From the NCBI GenBank assembly GCA_025890175.1, contig JANPYM010000007.1:769365-833364 (forward strand): a stretch of DNA of 64,000 nucleotides, read 5' to 3'. A model generated the notes under the pieces. The model saw nothing but the letters and a program-made list of their open reading frames with translations, did not search any database and had not been told where the DNA came from. This document shows, in pieces, positions 44,677 through 58,080 of the stretch. Each line of letters begins with the position of its first letter. Position 1 is the stretch's first letter. The DNA comes from Ciborinia camelliae (Eukaryota > Ascomycota > Leotiomycetes > Helotiales > Sclerotiniaceae). The translations under genes were made by a program, and so were the position numbers.

Positions 44677-45937
44677 TATTTACTTGTTTACCGTAGATGT
44701 AGATGTAGATATAGATAGATATGGAGACGTAGATACCGAAAGGGAGGAAAAAAGGAAGGCAGGAAGGATTCCACATATATTGCAGGCATATGAGGCATAT
44801 AAGGCATGAGGCATAAGACGGAGCCCGAGTAAGCTAAGCAACGCCATAAGACGGCGCCGCGGACGCGGACGCGGACGGGGATGGGGACGGGCGCTTAGCT
44901 TACGAGGCTGGGCTGGGCTGGGCGCGTCAGATGTAAGATGTGAGATGAATGTGAGATGAGGGTATGCGGAGATTTATATTTATATTTGGCTCGTCTGTAC
45001 GGTGATGTGCTCTACTGTGCTGTACACATTGCTTGCTTGCTTTCTTACTTCCTTCCTTCCTGGCGCTTATCTGGTGTATGAGGAGGAGGAGGAGGAGGAA
45101 GTTGCGTATGCGTTTGCGTATGTGAATGTGTATGTGTATGTGTATGTTGCGGGCTGCAGGTTTGGAGGGATTATTGATTGAGGGATCAGTGGTTGGGTTT
45201 TCTTGCTTCCTGGTTAGGTCCTGCAAGGAAAGATTTCTCACTAATTCGTGTATTTGTACTTGTATACATGACTCTCTCGTCTCCCAGTCCAGAAGTACGG
45301 AGTACAGGAAGAGGAAAAGGAAAAGGAAGAAGATCCACTCCGATGAAAAAACTACGAATTTCTCAAACTTTTCTTGCGAAATTTCGGTGACATTTCAATA
45401 TTCAATTTCAATTTCAATAATAATAATAACAATGGATATGTGATGAGAAATTCAATAGTACGAAAAAACTAGAAGGTTCCGATGCCCAATAATGCCCATC
45501 CACAATATCACGACCTTTCTTTCCATGCTTGATCCTCGTGAGAATCAAGACGATGGAAGAAATGGTGAGTAACTCGTCGTCCTTTTACGACCAACTTTAC
45601 GTACTCTTCTTCCTTGAAGTTCCTTCCCCCATCCCTATCAATATTGACCGAAGCAAATTTTTCCGAAGATCTCAATCGGTCAGAAGAAAAAAATGGAAGA
45701 AAATCTCGAAATATCGATTTTTTTTTAATTACATAACACGGTACGTGAAGTGATCCCCGCCATCTTCTATATGATATCCGCCGTCAATAGTCTTGGTTTC
45801 TTTTTCAGCACTACTGAAAATAGAATCCGGACGCACTTGGACGAACGGGAACTTGTTTAGCTGGCATGGAATCCAAGCCGTGGACTTTGGCGATGGATAT
45901 ATCCCTTTGCCAAACCCCCTTTTCCCTGCTCTCGCGA

Positions 45938-46200
45938 ACTCACCGCCTTCGCAACATTCTTTTTGCATCTGTCCTCAAGGATATCCCCTTTCCCGTGATT
46001 CTCAGCAGGTTTCGATCGGGTAATTGTTCATTCAAGCAATATACTCGGTATGGAAACCCCGCTTTCCCAGTCTCCTAAACGGTACCGTCAACCCAATCGC
46101 CAACTCACCGCCTGCACGAATCACAACACGTATCATCCATCACCTTTTTCTATCCCCAAGGATATCCCTTCCCCACGATTCGAAGCTGGTTTCTAGAAGA
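45938..46200. repeat. Degenerate duplication, about 165-180 bp unit
   Basis: AACTCACCGCC followed some distance later by CAAGGATATCCC, CC(A/G)TGATTC-like sequence and GGTTTC occurs twice, starting at about 45940 and about 46103. The copies have diverged by substitutions and indels. Confidence 0.5.
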
Positions 46201-46269
46201 TTGGTTTGGAAGTTTGGAAATTAAGCGGTGGGAGATATGGTTTAGAAACAACGAGATAGGAGTCACCGG

Positions 46270-46480
46270 ACAAGCAATATCCTAGATAGTTCCGGGAGAA
46301 GAATTTGACAGATCGTTCTTTCATTCTTCTATTCCTTCTAGTCGGTGATCTCTTCTTGGGAATCGTACCATTTGGGACCAAGAGAGGACAAGCAAGATCC
46401 TAGATTCTTCACGGTGAAGAAGTTGACAGATGGTTCTTTTATCCTTCTAGTGCTTCTAGTCGGTGATCTGTCGAGATGAA
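46270..46480. repeat. Degenerate tandem duplication, about 117 bp unit
   Basis: Both copies share GACAAGCAAKATCCTAGAT, then GAAGAAKTTGACAGAT, GTTCTTT, and CTTCTAGTCGGTGATCT. Starts are at about 46270 and 46388. Roughly four bases in five are still shared over the aligned parts. Confidence 0.75.
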
Positions 46481-49400
46481 ATTATTAGCATCGTATCGTC
46501 GAACTGTAACTTCCTTGCGCACCTGAAAAAAAAATGTAATTTCCCACAATTCTGGGAAGTAATGAGGTGGTAGCGGTGTAGTTGTTGGTCGGGAGGATAA
46601 GTTCTGAGTTTGCCATGGACGGAGTCTAATTGTGACTGGTTTGATTTGAAGGATGTATGCGTTGTTCCTTTTAGATGGATTCCCAGTGCCGCGGGCCGTA
46701 ACTATAGCCTACCGCTACTTTTTAGCCTATCCCATAAGGCTGCATCACTGGAAACATCACTAATTCGTAAGCCGAATCTTCAGATCTCCTTCGGTGGCAA
46801 ATTAGCGGTTTCAACGCCATCATCATCAAAATTCGAACCCTGAAAGGAAAAGGAAAAGGAAAATACGAGTCCTTCGCGTATCTGACACGATTCGGAAAAT
46901 ATTTCAAAAACTCAAACTCCTCAACCCGCGATATCCTAGACGGGCATTCTGACTTTCCCATATCCAAATATACCAATATCGATTCGGGGTTCACCAGATG
47001 GCAAAAGGTAATCCCTCAGCCCTGAGCCCTGAAATCCTCACATTTAATATAAATATTTCGGAGAAGGCGAGTTTGAGAAAAAGAAGATTCCATGGTTTCG
47101 ATCTAAGCTTCCATTAAAGTATATGTCATCTTCCTTGTGTGTACGAGAGACTTCCCTGCCACATTTGGATTGTGTTCCATCTAAATGTGGAAACCTTCTA
47201 GAAGAAATTTCGAAGGAATTTGTTGAGACTCCACTTGTCCATTCACAACCCAAGGAACAAGATTGAAGATTTGGAAATGGGAAAAGTAAGTCGAACCAAG
47301 GAATCCCTAAGATCAATTCAGGTACCGGCGTTCGTATCTAAGAACTTAGACCTCGATGTTTATTTAGAAATGAAGCTCGCTTCGATTCGATGACAGCAGC
47401 CATACATACTCCGTACGGAGGTATGTAATTTATGGAAAGAAAACCCCTCCCAGGTGGAGATCCTCGGCGGTCAAGTCGAAAAATAAAATTACATGCTACT
47501 CCGTAGCGATTCTCCAGCTCCACGTCTCACATTATTTACTCTGGGTGAAATTTCGCTTCTGCTCGCCATATTTGATCACGAACAAGTACTTACGGAGTAT
47601 CCATGCAGATGCATCATGCCATCCACCCATCTTTTCTTCGAGAGTGGATCTGCAGGAAAGGAGGTTCTTGCTTGCTTGAGCACCGGTGAGCGCATCTGTT
47701 CAGTTACAGTACATACCGATATTTCCTGATTGACCAAACTCCTTAATTTTCCTTACACATGGTTACTGGTAAATTGTACTGGGGGCGAATCATAGGTAAG
47801 ATAAGGTTAAGAAATCATGTAGTCATACTGTACTTCATACAATGTCCATAGAGTCAAATCGTTAATTGAGGGTGGTGTGTACTATAGACTACAGGATGTA
47901 TGTACGAAACATGAAACGAGTTCGCGGCATGGTGGAGAGCTCATGCATAACAGTTTAAAGTGCTCGCTTGCCCCCTTCATTTCTCATCTTCGCCCATTTT
48001 TCATCGCAAGTAATGGTAAGCTTGCGCGATGGATGGGGTTTCACAAGGAGTTTGATATTCACCGACATGAGATCACATCATCATCATCATCATCACGGTC
48101 ACGTTTGGGCAGGTTGGATGTTGGATTGGTTATGGGATGGCATCATGGATTGGCGTGAGGTGGATATAAATAAACTGAAATTTTCAAGATTGCCCGTCGT
48201 CTCCATTCTTTCTCTAACCGTAATGCAGTATTGCTGTCAGTTGACTGGATGAAATGGATGAGAAAATATGCACAAGGATCACATCAGGGTGGAGTGACGT
48301 GACCGCCCTGAGGCCTGATATGATTTCCTTGTATGCTGACCAGGGCCAACGCAGGTACAAAGTCACAACTTGACAAGATAAAGGTGGATCCATGACCCTG
48401 ATTTTTCTCAATCTGCAATTATTTTCTAGAATTTTTCGATGGGTTGGTCGGATCATTAATAATTTCTATAATTTCTCGTCACGGTCATTGGATGGATTTT
48501 GCGAGCTGCGGCAGGTTAGCCTGTTTTGTCATGGGTGAACTTTTGGTTCTGATATGTGGGCGGTTATGCTTCATATATATGGAGTACGATGTGGGAATCA
48601 CTGGTGCGGAGTGGCCGAAATGGTATAATCTTCAATTATTTTATGTAGATTAGATCTTTATGAAGGGATGCTTCATTTGTGCATATTCCAAAAGAGGTTT
48701 GGGGGATCGATGGAGCGAGGTTAATGCTCAAGTGGGATTAGTGAAAGATGTTAAACGATCGTTTATAGATTCATTCGCACAGAAGCTCAAAGTTTATTTT
48801 ACGTTAGCTGCCGACGACAGCGACAGTGATACTATGATAGGTAGTCACGACCAGGTATAAGCTTTAGATGTCAGAATGAAGGAGGGAAACATGCGTCGCT
48901 AAGAGACACATGAGGAACAGTGCGCCATCAAAACGTTAAGCTATTGATTCCAGTGACCAGTCCTCTGGTTCGCATAATCATATCATGTCCAAGCTGAAGG
49001 AAACTTGAGGTTCGGGTTGGGATAATGTATCGAGATCGACGGCACGTTATCTCAATTTGATGAATATATACTTGAAGTTCGGCGAGATGGCGCCAAGATG
49101 TCAATATGCCAAAGAGTAGTAGCGGCGGGCACCAACAAGCTCCAAAGCATGTGGAATTAAGCTCAGGAACGAAATTGTCTGTAGGTAAAGTTTGACACCT
49201 CACTCACGTCAATCATATATCAAGAAGATTATTCAGAATAATACAGTAAAAGTGGATGAACCACTCACGAACTCTTCTAGTAGATCTGATCTTGAAAAGC
49301 TTGGCATGTATGAATTATGAGTTAAACTCATACTCACCGCCTTCAGAGCCTCTATTGAAATATATTCTCCTAGCTTGAGTACAAAAGCTAACGCAGGAAC

Positions 49401-49973
49401 GAGATAGACTAGTGAAATCACCGTGACGATTCTTAAATTTTAACTTTTTGGGGGGATTTTGGAGAGATGTTGAATATCGATATCAAGATTAATAAATTTA
49501 GCGGTGAAGATTTCTTTCCTACTCGACCCTCCGAAGTTCCTTGGGCACCGGTGGATGGGAAATGAAAATTTCATGGTGATGCTCCGCTGTTGCATCATGA
49601 TGGATTTATTTCTCAAACTCTCTTCTCCGCGTGGGAAAATCATTCGGTGGGATTCGAAGATGGGAAGAAAGTTCTTCGTATTGATAGGCATAGATCTGAT
49701 CGTTGAGGTATCATTGCTTTAATGGTATGGTTTGATCAACCCAGCAGAATGGGTAAAGACACAGTACACACAGTGCTGAGTGTGAACACTTGCAGACCTC
49801 TCCACCCGAATATAATATACCGACCCGTTCTATAAAAAATGATACCGTATGATTAACACTATGATTACTGAGCAGTCTGAACCAAACGAATGAGTGAACC
49901 CTTGTTTGTCCTTCTTGAATCTTCAGGGCTCATTTTCGGTTATCGAGAAAAATGTTGAGATGAAGGGGCTCCT

Positions 49974-50162
49974 GTTCTTTCGAAAAGCCGTCAAAATCGC
50001 GAAATTAATGCCCGAGAGCTCAGACAATGGCAACTGCCATGGGATGAAGCGATGCAAGCAAAGAAAATCTCCAATTTGCGCGACAAACGCTGCGAGCACT
50101 TATCACCAACCCTGAGCTTGTACCATCAAACGAACCAAAGAGAAGCCCCTCAACGGGAATAA
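49974..50162 (+). pseudogene. Coding-like fragment with NLRDKR motif, copy 1
   Basis: A frame open to a TAA at 50160-50162 reads SKSRQNREINARELRQWQLP and then WDEAMQAKKISNLRDKRCEHL. The charged helical character looks like real protein, but no start, splice partner or family was found. A related segment follows about 360 bp downstream, so it is probably a decayed or duplicated exon. Confidence 0.3.
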
Positions 50163-50375
50163 CCCCAACGGATATAATCTCATGATTAAGAAACGGACAA
50201 GATCCTCTTTGGGAAGTGACATCTGGGAATGACATCAAATAAGGATTAGTAGATCAATGGATTTTCAATAACCTCAAAATCCCATCTCCACTCTCCCTCC
50301 ACTCTCCCTCCACCTTTGGATACTCGGAGCAAAAAATATCCATCTCGGTCTCTTCGGCACTTACTAGCAGCTACC

Positions 50376-50477
50376 TCCTCACAGAGTCACAATCAGTTTC
50401 AACTGTGGGAAGCAAGGGATATTCTTTTCAATTTGCGTGACAAACGCAGAGGTTGGGGTTGCATGGATGGAAGATAA
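50376..50477 (+). pseudogene. Coding-like fragment with NLRDKR motif, copy 2
   Basis: The frame reads SQSHNQFQLWEARDILFNLRDKRRGW and ends at TAA 50475-50477. It shares Q-x-Q-L-(P)-W-(D)-E-A and NLRDKR with the upstream fragment. The shared 20-bp block differs by a synonymous change (CGC to CGT). Confidence 0.3.
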
Positions 50478-53400
50478 TTTAAAGTACAGTACCGTAGGTT
50501 GTAACTCGCCTCAGCCTTGTGTCAGGGGTTTCTAGCGAGGGAAAAAAAAAAGATCGTAAGATTATTTTGGAGGTGAAGCATCACATATCCACTCTCGACT
50601 GTCCAGGTGACTTGTGATCCTAGAACTTGGCATGTTTAGAGTTATGGGTCTTGTGGAGATGGAATTTTTGCATTTCCTGATTGCGAGAAATTAGATATCT
50701 ATCTTGGGGGGGTTTTTTAAGGTTCGTATCTCTTTTTTGTTTTTTGTTTTTTTTGGTACGAACGAAGGCAAGGAAGGTCTCGAAATTTCGAATACGTAGC
50801 CAGCCAGCTTAGACCATTCCCTGATCATATCTATTGATAGTCAAGCCCTATGTCTTCCAAGTTTCGTATCCAAAAATGAATGTCGGTTACCGCTCAGCCA
50901 CTTTGCATGATAAGTTTCCAAACCCGCAATGAGATGAACTCGGTCACGGATAGAAAGTCTCGCGGGAACATTCGGAAAGAAGCTAGAGAAAACAATGACC
51001 TTCCAATCGCCCTTCTCTCAGGTTTTTTTTTTACCACTCAGGTACCACAAGCCTTCCCGAGAACGGCGATGCAAATGTAAGATGGTGGACGGGAAGGCAA
51101 AAGGAAATCTCACAATTCCACGTTTTAAGCATGGATAAAATGTTGGAATACGAAAGATATGCGCGGTTGAGTTTAGCCAGATCTACTTGTACATGCATGC
51201 CCAGATATTGATATTAATGTGAAGCAAAATAGCCGTGTGCATATTTAGAAATTTGCTGCGCGCGCGGTACTGCTGTTGGATTTGATGCATGCACATAGCT
51301 TTTAATTTATACGTATGGGTATGTGAACCAATCATTTCATGGGATTTAAACATTTGTTTAACAGATCTTTGCGGGTATGCATGCATTCCCATCTGAATTT
51401 AGATACGTCCGTATACCCTATTCATGATCGGAGGCCGCGGGGAAAGAAAGGGGGCCAAAACCAAAATTAAGCTCAGCGAATGCTTTCTCGTGTACATCGT
51501 ACGTGGTGATATTCATGACCATGACCATGAACCGTTGAACTCTCCCGTTCCAACATGCAACCATTAGATGTTGGTACCTACAGTAGCTCATGATTGATCA
51601 AAGTACGAACGAAGCTTACCATGATCAAAAATTAAGAGTGAGATCGGAGCGAGAAAGACACGGGAAAGAGATGCGAGGGGAAACACGGCCTGTAGTTTAT
51701 TGCATCGGCATGTGAATCACCAAGAAGTTGGAACGAACCAACACCCCACATTTGATATCATGGTGGCTTGACCGACGGTAGCTAGCTAGGGATGAATTTG
51801 GTCATTGGTTATTGCGGTTGATTTTGAATCATTGATGGATGGATGATCATATGATAATCTCTATCTGAATCGTAGCCTTGGAAGATACAAGCTGAGACGT
51901 ACTACTTTGAGTCTTGAGCGTCAGCCCAGAAAAAAGGTACACGAACTTACAAGGCTGGGTGATTGATACGATTATCTCTCGCCATGCTTGGTTTTTGGTA
52001 GGCTGAGAACCTGGATGGAATACAGTCAGCACTATGCCAAACCCAACCGCGAAAACCTCGTGGGAACTCTTCATGAGATCGGTACCTCTTGATTGATAAT
52101 AGGTAACAATAAATACAAGATCGAGAGGGATAGGCGGGATACCGAGACTCAGCTAATTCCGATGAGGTCTCTCTATTCCTCGTCATTTAAATGTTATCTT
52201 GCTTCAAGCTCATCAATATCAAATCCTCATTTCAGAATAGTCAAGTCACCCCTCAATTAAAAACTTCAGCCTGGTCAATTTCCTAGATATGTGGATCAGA
52301 AATGTCCAAGAAATTATTCTGCCATTTTTTTCTGCCAACTCTCCCAAACTATTTTCGGCAATTGTAGACAATCCCCTGTAACCATCTGTTGTTACTAAAA
52401 TAGTACTACAGTAATGGATAATCAAAATAAAATGACTACAGTATGACACTCCTCTCCGATTAAGTCCTATGTCTAATGTCTATTACTTTATGAGTAGACT
52501 TGGATTCCTTGATCATACTAGATCATAGATCATCTGAATACTTGTGCTTTTATAGAAGGAGATAATACATCTATTACTCAGGTCCGTGAGAAATAGATTG
52601 AAGATTCATAGTTTGTTTGTATATAATATATACGTATGTCGAAAAGGAAGTATACATCCTTTAACTCACCTCACCCACCAAAGTTTAAAATTATTTCGGT
52701 TCAATGATTTTTACCCCTTCACCAAGTTAACGTGTGACTTTGAAGGAAAAATTATGAAAGCCCCCTAAACTTCTAAGCCAAGATTTAATGAACTAAATGC
52801 AACCAACAAAGCTGAAGCTTCCCCTGTTCAAATGCACCCACAATGCAAGCATCTCATTAATCATTTTCTATGGTACTACTGTTGGCATGTACAAGGCTTC
52901 AAACTAAAATTATTTTACATACCAAGCTTTCCCTTTCTTAGAAACATCTTATTTTCATCATCCTGAACATTAATGATTCTCCACATTAAATCATCCAAGT
53001 GCAACAAGACTACTTTGAGACCATTGTACCTGGCACCTACGCAAGTGCAGCCCAAAATGAAACACGATAGCGTGGGTTGCTTGTAACGCCCTGGCAGTAA
53101 CTTTGACCAGGTCAGGTCCAAACCTTCCGATGCTGATCCAAAGTCATTCAGCAAGGCAATATGGACAAATTTCCCCAGGTAGGCTGAACCTGGTCTGGTC
53201 TGATTGTGGTTTGCATAGCAAAGTATGTACGAAAATACATAAAGATCCAGGACCCCAACTTGCAGCAAGGAGAAAATAGATTCAACAAGTATCACCACAA
53301 CATTTCCCAAGCGCTACTACAAGTTTCAAGTTACATCTACAATAGAAACATCTTTTTATATTGGGAATAATCATTAATCACCATACATCCAATCGCCATC

Positions 53401-53531
53401 ACTCTTGATATATAACTATCCTCCCCCTCCCACCTCAAGAGACGATCATCAACAGCTTCAATCATCATCTCATCTGAACAATCTATTCTCTACACATCAA
53501 TCAGTTCATCCTGTCTCAATCAATCATCAAC

Positions 53532-54015
53532 ATGCCTGCTCAACATCGTCCTACCAACCTTCCTCCTTGCCCAGGACCACCACCCAACCGTCCTCTCCCT
53601 CCTCTTCCATCCAAGTAAACTTCAGTCTCTCGATAAGACACACACTGAAGTTTATGGGGACATGGAATGAACACTTTGCGCTCCCTCACTACATCATTCG
53701 AAGACCACATTCCGATATCCACCTTGAGAGTGAGAGAGCCGCTGGACCCGCGTTTGAGAGTTTTTCATTGCAAGATTGCGCAGTTACAATCTGACATGCA
53801 TACCAACCAACCATCCCGCCTCACGCCTTACAATTGCCATTGATCCTTCGGCACCGCAACCATGCCTAATTGGTGATATCTCACCGCCATCCCACCTATC
53901 TCCACAACCACTCTTCTCTTCGGCGCTTCTTGACCTTCATGCATCCACCCATCTTAAGAGTCTTTGCAACCCGCGTATATGGTTTCGTTCTCCGGATCGC
54001 ACATATACTAGGTAG
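53532..54015 (+). CDS. Candidate small two-exon gene, unassigned
   Basis: An ATG at 53532 opens a Pro-rich exon (MPAQHRPTNLPPCPGPPPNR, then PLPPLPS) that ends at a GTAAAC donor (53615). Joining it to an acceptor ...TTGCGCAG at 53783 keeps the frame and gives 104 residues in all. The second exon reads LTIAIDPSAPQPCLIGDISPP, then HLSPQPLFSSALLDLHASTH and LKSLCNPRIWFRSPDR. The leader before the ATG is C/A-rich, as expected of a fungal 5' UTR. An alternative is that the 53405-53794 frame is used, but its first half is low-complexity Ser/His/Pro. A GTAGGT donor at the end could lead to more exons. No family recognised. Confidence 0.35.
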
Positions 54016-57000
54016 GTAGAGTCTCTTCACGGCGCAGCGACCTACCTACCTACCAACATTCACTCACTCACTCATCATACCACAACACCACACCACACAC
54101 ACATTCGCTTCTTCGCGGCAGAGATTCGAGCGGGCTCGACTTGGCTTGCACGCTTCTATATCTCGATACCCTCTTTATACCCCTCACGCATCAACCATGG
54201 ATCTGAGTTTTTTTGTTTTCTCTCTTGTACCAAAAGCACACACCCACCGCCGCGATCGGGTTTCGAATTTTTTTCATACTTACATATAATCTTTTAATAA
54301 TGGATTCTTCCTTCCTTTCTTTCACATCATCTTCATCCGAGGAGGTGGATGTATCACTATTACATTACTGGCGTTTTTTTCACACACATACTTCACATCA
54401 TGGTTTGGGGATGGATGGATGTGTTTGTTTGTTTGATTATCTGATCGGGGAATGATTGGCATGGGAATATGATGGATGGATGGATGGATGGATAGGTTAC
54501 CTACCTCGCACTTACCGAGGAGGGCCTGCGGAGTTTTTCGGTCGCATCACCACCATGGTTATGGAAAGATTGCATCATGTATTTTTTAATGGATGGATGG
54601 AATGGATGGAATGGAATGAAGCACAAGGGGTTTGTCCTTGTTAGTGGGGGGACTAGCTGAGCGCGGCTACCTACTGTGGGTATGATTAGATCTGAGAGAT
54701 GGTTGATGAAAAGAATAAGAATAAGATTAAGAATATATATTATTAATTATTTAATCTGGAAAATTTGTTTGTTTTTGATGCTGCATCAATCGTGTTTGTT
54801 GGTGAGAGTGTGAGTGTGTGCCTGAGCTCATCTTGTTCATTTAATCTAATTCTTGATACTAACATACCTACCTACATACCTTCTTATGACTCCGTATAGT
54901 AGTATGTGCGCGGTATGCGGTATGCGGTAGTGCTTCGGTCAATTTGTTACGCAATAGATGGATAGATGAGATTTGATTGGGCACCCAGGTTATTGGGTAG
55001 GTAGGCTCCTGCCTTGCCCATATGTATGAGGTATTATAAACGAGGCGACCGAATGGACGGACGGTGGATACTAGGCAAACAAGGCAAGGCAACACCTCTC
55101 TTCATTCATTGGATATTTAGATATCTAGATATGTAGATACCTACCTACAATATAATACGGAGGTATGGATAATACAATATAATACATCATATCATTTCAT
55201 ATCATATCAAAATAAGGCAGGGGGAAACTAGGGGCTTGGGAGAGAAGGATGGGATTTTCATGTGACTCCGTGTATCGTACCGAGGGGATAAATGGGATAA
55301 ATGAAATGAATGGTTGGTTGGATTTTCTTTACTCTAATGGGATGAGATGATATGAGATGATATGATAAGAAATAACCTAGGTAAGGTAGCGATAGCTCAG
55401 CTGATCGAGGTCTGACCAGCACTGGTGGGTGGTCTGGTATGGAGTATGTATATAGGTTGACAGGTTGATAGATACTGGCTTCGTATATGTAAGTAGGTAG
55501 ACTATGACTCTACTATGACTCAACTATGACTATTAGGTGAAAACCCATGTTCATATAATGTAGGTAATGTAGGTATATCAAACTAGGTATCTAATCAAAA
55601 CTTACACTTACACTGGCATATCTACCGAGTAGGTAAGTAGGTAAGTAGATAGATAGGTAGGTAAGTATTAGGTAGGTACAGTAGGGCTCGTCATACATAC
55701 ATACATATAGGAAATGGAGCTACACCCTAGTATAGCTAGGTCATGATCATGATATAAGAATGACAATGATCATATAATCATTTGCAAAAAAACTACCTTA
55801 CATTGCCTCACATTACCCTACATTACATACCTACCTACCGACAATCAAGCAGCTCCTAGGCGTAGAATAATATAAACATACAGACGGGTCCTCTCCATAC
55901 ATATTCCAAAATAGCAAGCCATCCATATCTGCGTGAGGCAATCCAACCAGATCAGATCAGATCAGGCACAGCACGGAACGAGACACGAGAAATGAGGCTC
56001 GTTATACCTTCCTTCCTTCCTCGAGTCAAATAGATAGATGTATGTATGCATCATATAGGTGTGTATGTACTCCAACTTTGAGTTTGATCATCCTGGTAGA
56101 TAGAATTAGAATTAGAATTAGAGTAAGTAGGTATGACTACATTTTATCTCAGGCGGGGCTAGCGGATAGTAGATACCAGTGGTGTATGATCTTCTGGAAA
56201 ACTTCGAAGGGTAGGTAGTCGGTGACTGGGTATCTACATGTGCCTAACCTTCCAAATTCCTTCCCTCCAAAGGTTTTCTTAAAATACTTTGATCCATAAC
56301 CTTTACCATGCTTAGCAGCTTAAGCCTTGGATACCGAGTGGAAACCCTCTACCGACTACATCATAGATCATTTCATTAACCCTCGTAAGGATGAATGATC
56401 TGCAATCATGACCGTCTACATTCCATATTGAGTCTTGATACTATGATCCGTATACAATGACTCCTGACGATCTTCCAATTCTGATCCTTGGAATTTGGGT
56501 AATGCTCGGTTGCATTGATATATACTATGTAGGTAGGTATCAATGGTATGTAATAATAGATATCTAGGTATGTATATGGGAATTCATATCTCAAACTATA
56601 ATTGATTAATTATGATGTAAGGGATCAACCATACCAACTACCAACTTCGAAACCGAACCGAGCTAAGCTAAGCTAAACCCTACCCGTTGTACAAATATAT
56701 TTCTCCTCTATTGAAATTTGGTATTGTATTGTATTGGATTGAAGGTTTCTGATATCTGATATTGTTACCTTAGCATACCTAGGTAGGTAGTTAGTTACCA
56801 ACAACTAGATCATCATTAGTATTAGCCATAATCCCATTACAATAGGCACAATCAATAGCGGAAGCAAGTAAGCTCGGCTTAGGTTAGCAAGCAAGCAAGC
56901 AAAACAGATAATCGATAAATAAATAAATTGTTCCTGAAATAAATAAACAAAAAGGAAAAAAAGAAGATGATCATGTCTCACCTTGCTGTCGTGTAACCAG

Positions 57001-58080
57001 CTGATGCTAGTGCATGCATAGAAGCTATGATTACTCTGAGTCGAAAACCTCCAATCCAATCGAGATTTTTCATTTCCTTTCATTTTTGTATGGAGAATGG
57101 TGGTGTTTAGGGCTTACGAAGGATTTCTGTGGCGTTTTTTTTACTAGATGAGGTCCATGAGGGGAAGAAGGCTTAGTAGCGCGGGTTTATGGAGAAGTAT
57201 TGGTTGCGTGTGATGTGTGATGTGATGTGTGATATCAAAATCCGGTGGTGTGGGTTCCATGGTTAAGGTTGATAGTCTTTAGTCTTTAGTCTTGACTCTC
57301 GAAGAGTTCGTTTCTTCTCCGTATGAATGTGGCACGGGAACACGATGAGACGGATGCGACATAGATAGTGAGTCTATGTTCTTTATGTTGTGTTGCCGTT
57401 GCTTTGGGGGTTATGTATGTGTCTAAAGAGGAGAGTAAGCATATATTCCGATAGGCTTTTGACCTAGATGCATCTATTCACTTGGTGGCTGTGAGGTAGT
57501 TATTAGTTGAATCGCCGAGTAGCTGAGAAGATGAAAGGGGGGAATAAAATGGTATCACGTGGACACGGGTTAGTTAATTTACTCAGGAACGCCAGGAACG
57601 CCAGGTACGCACCAAAAAATAAAGACGGGACGGAGCGAGACGGGCTTGGCAACAGTAGATTGAATTTCTTATCGATTATTATTTTTATTTTTGATAATCA
57701 GACCACACAAAATATCAGACAGTGACGACGACGACGACGACGACAACAACAACCACCACCTCATCATCAATTTGGATACCTACCTTCACCGTTTGCAATA
57801 TATGCATATGCAACGTTTTTGTATGGTACATTTTAAATTACTTGCATCTCTCGCATCTCTCACATCACTCACCTCACCATAACTGCAAGCAATCAAGCAA
57901 TCAAGCAAGAATAACGCATAAATAATTCTCTTTTGAACGACCTGCAGATTTCAATACAATATCTAATCAATTTCATTATCTCCCTCAAATCCAATCCCTA
58001 CCTCATACCTCAGATCATACCACACCTTCCTCAAAACCTACGCAACCCACCTCAAAACAGGCAATACTCACGAATCAATC
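54016..58080. other. 4-kb simple-repeat-rich spacer before SAM37
   Basis: No supportable gene. It is dominated by TAGG/CCTA tetramer blocks on both strands (54010, 54860, 55490, 55620-55680, 55830, 56530, 56780), GGAT runs (54473, 54592) and a GAC run at 57722-57742. The last 250 bp are C/A-rich and likely contain the SAM37 leader. Confidence 0.6.

Larger units (their letters stand above)
41834..53531. other. 11.7-kb gene-poor region
   Basis: No complete gene could be supported. Contents in order: a purine-rich satellite zone (43.0-43.8 kb), short tandem repeats (44.0-45.1 kb), two old tandem duplications (45.94-46.48 kb), recurring TACTCCGTA words (47.4-47.6 kb), two related coding-like fragments (49.97-50.48 kb) and AT-rich DNA to 53.5 kb. 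Open frames of 60-131 codons occur on both strands but overlap each other and lack family similarity. They include 131 codons at 52915-53310 (-). Confidence 0.6.

Noticed and set aside
46826..46846. GGGTTCGAATTT on the minus strand (B-box resemblance)
   Set aside because: No matching A-box or acceptor stem.
52915..53310. 131-codon open frame on - strand
   Set aside because: Composition is hydrophobic and mixed without a recognisable domain; no neighbour or splice support.
55386..55445. tRNA-like start with TAGCTCAGCTG (A-box resemblance)
   Set aside because: No B-box (GGTTCGANNCC) at the right distance and no cloverleaf pairing could be drawn.
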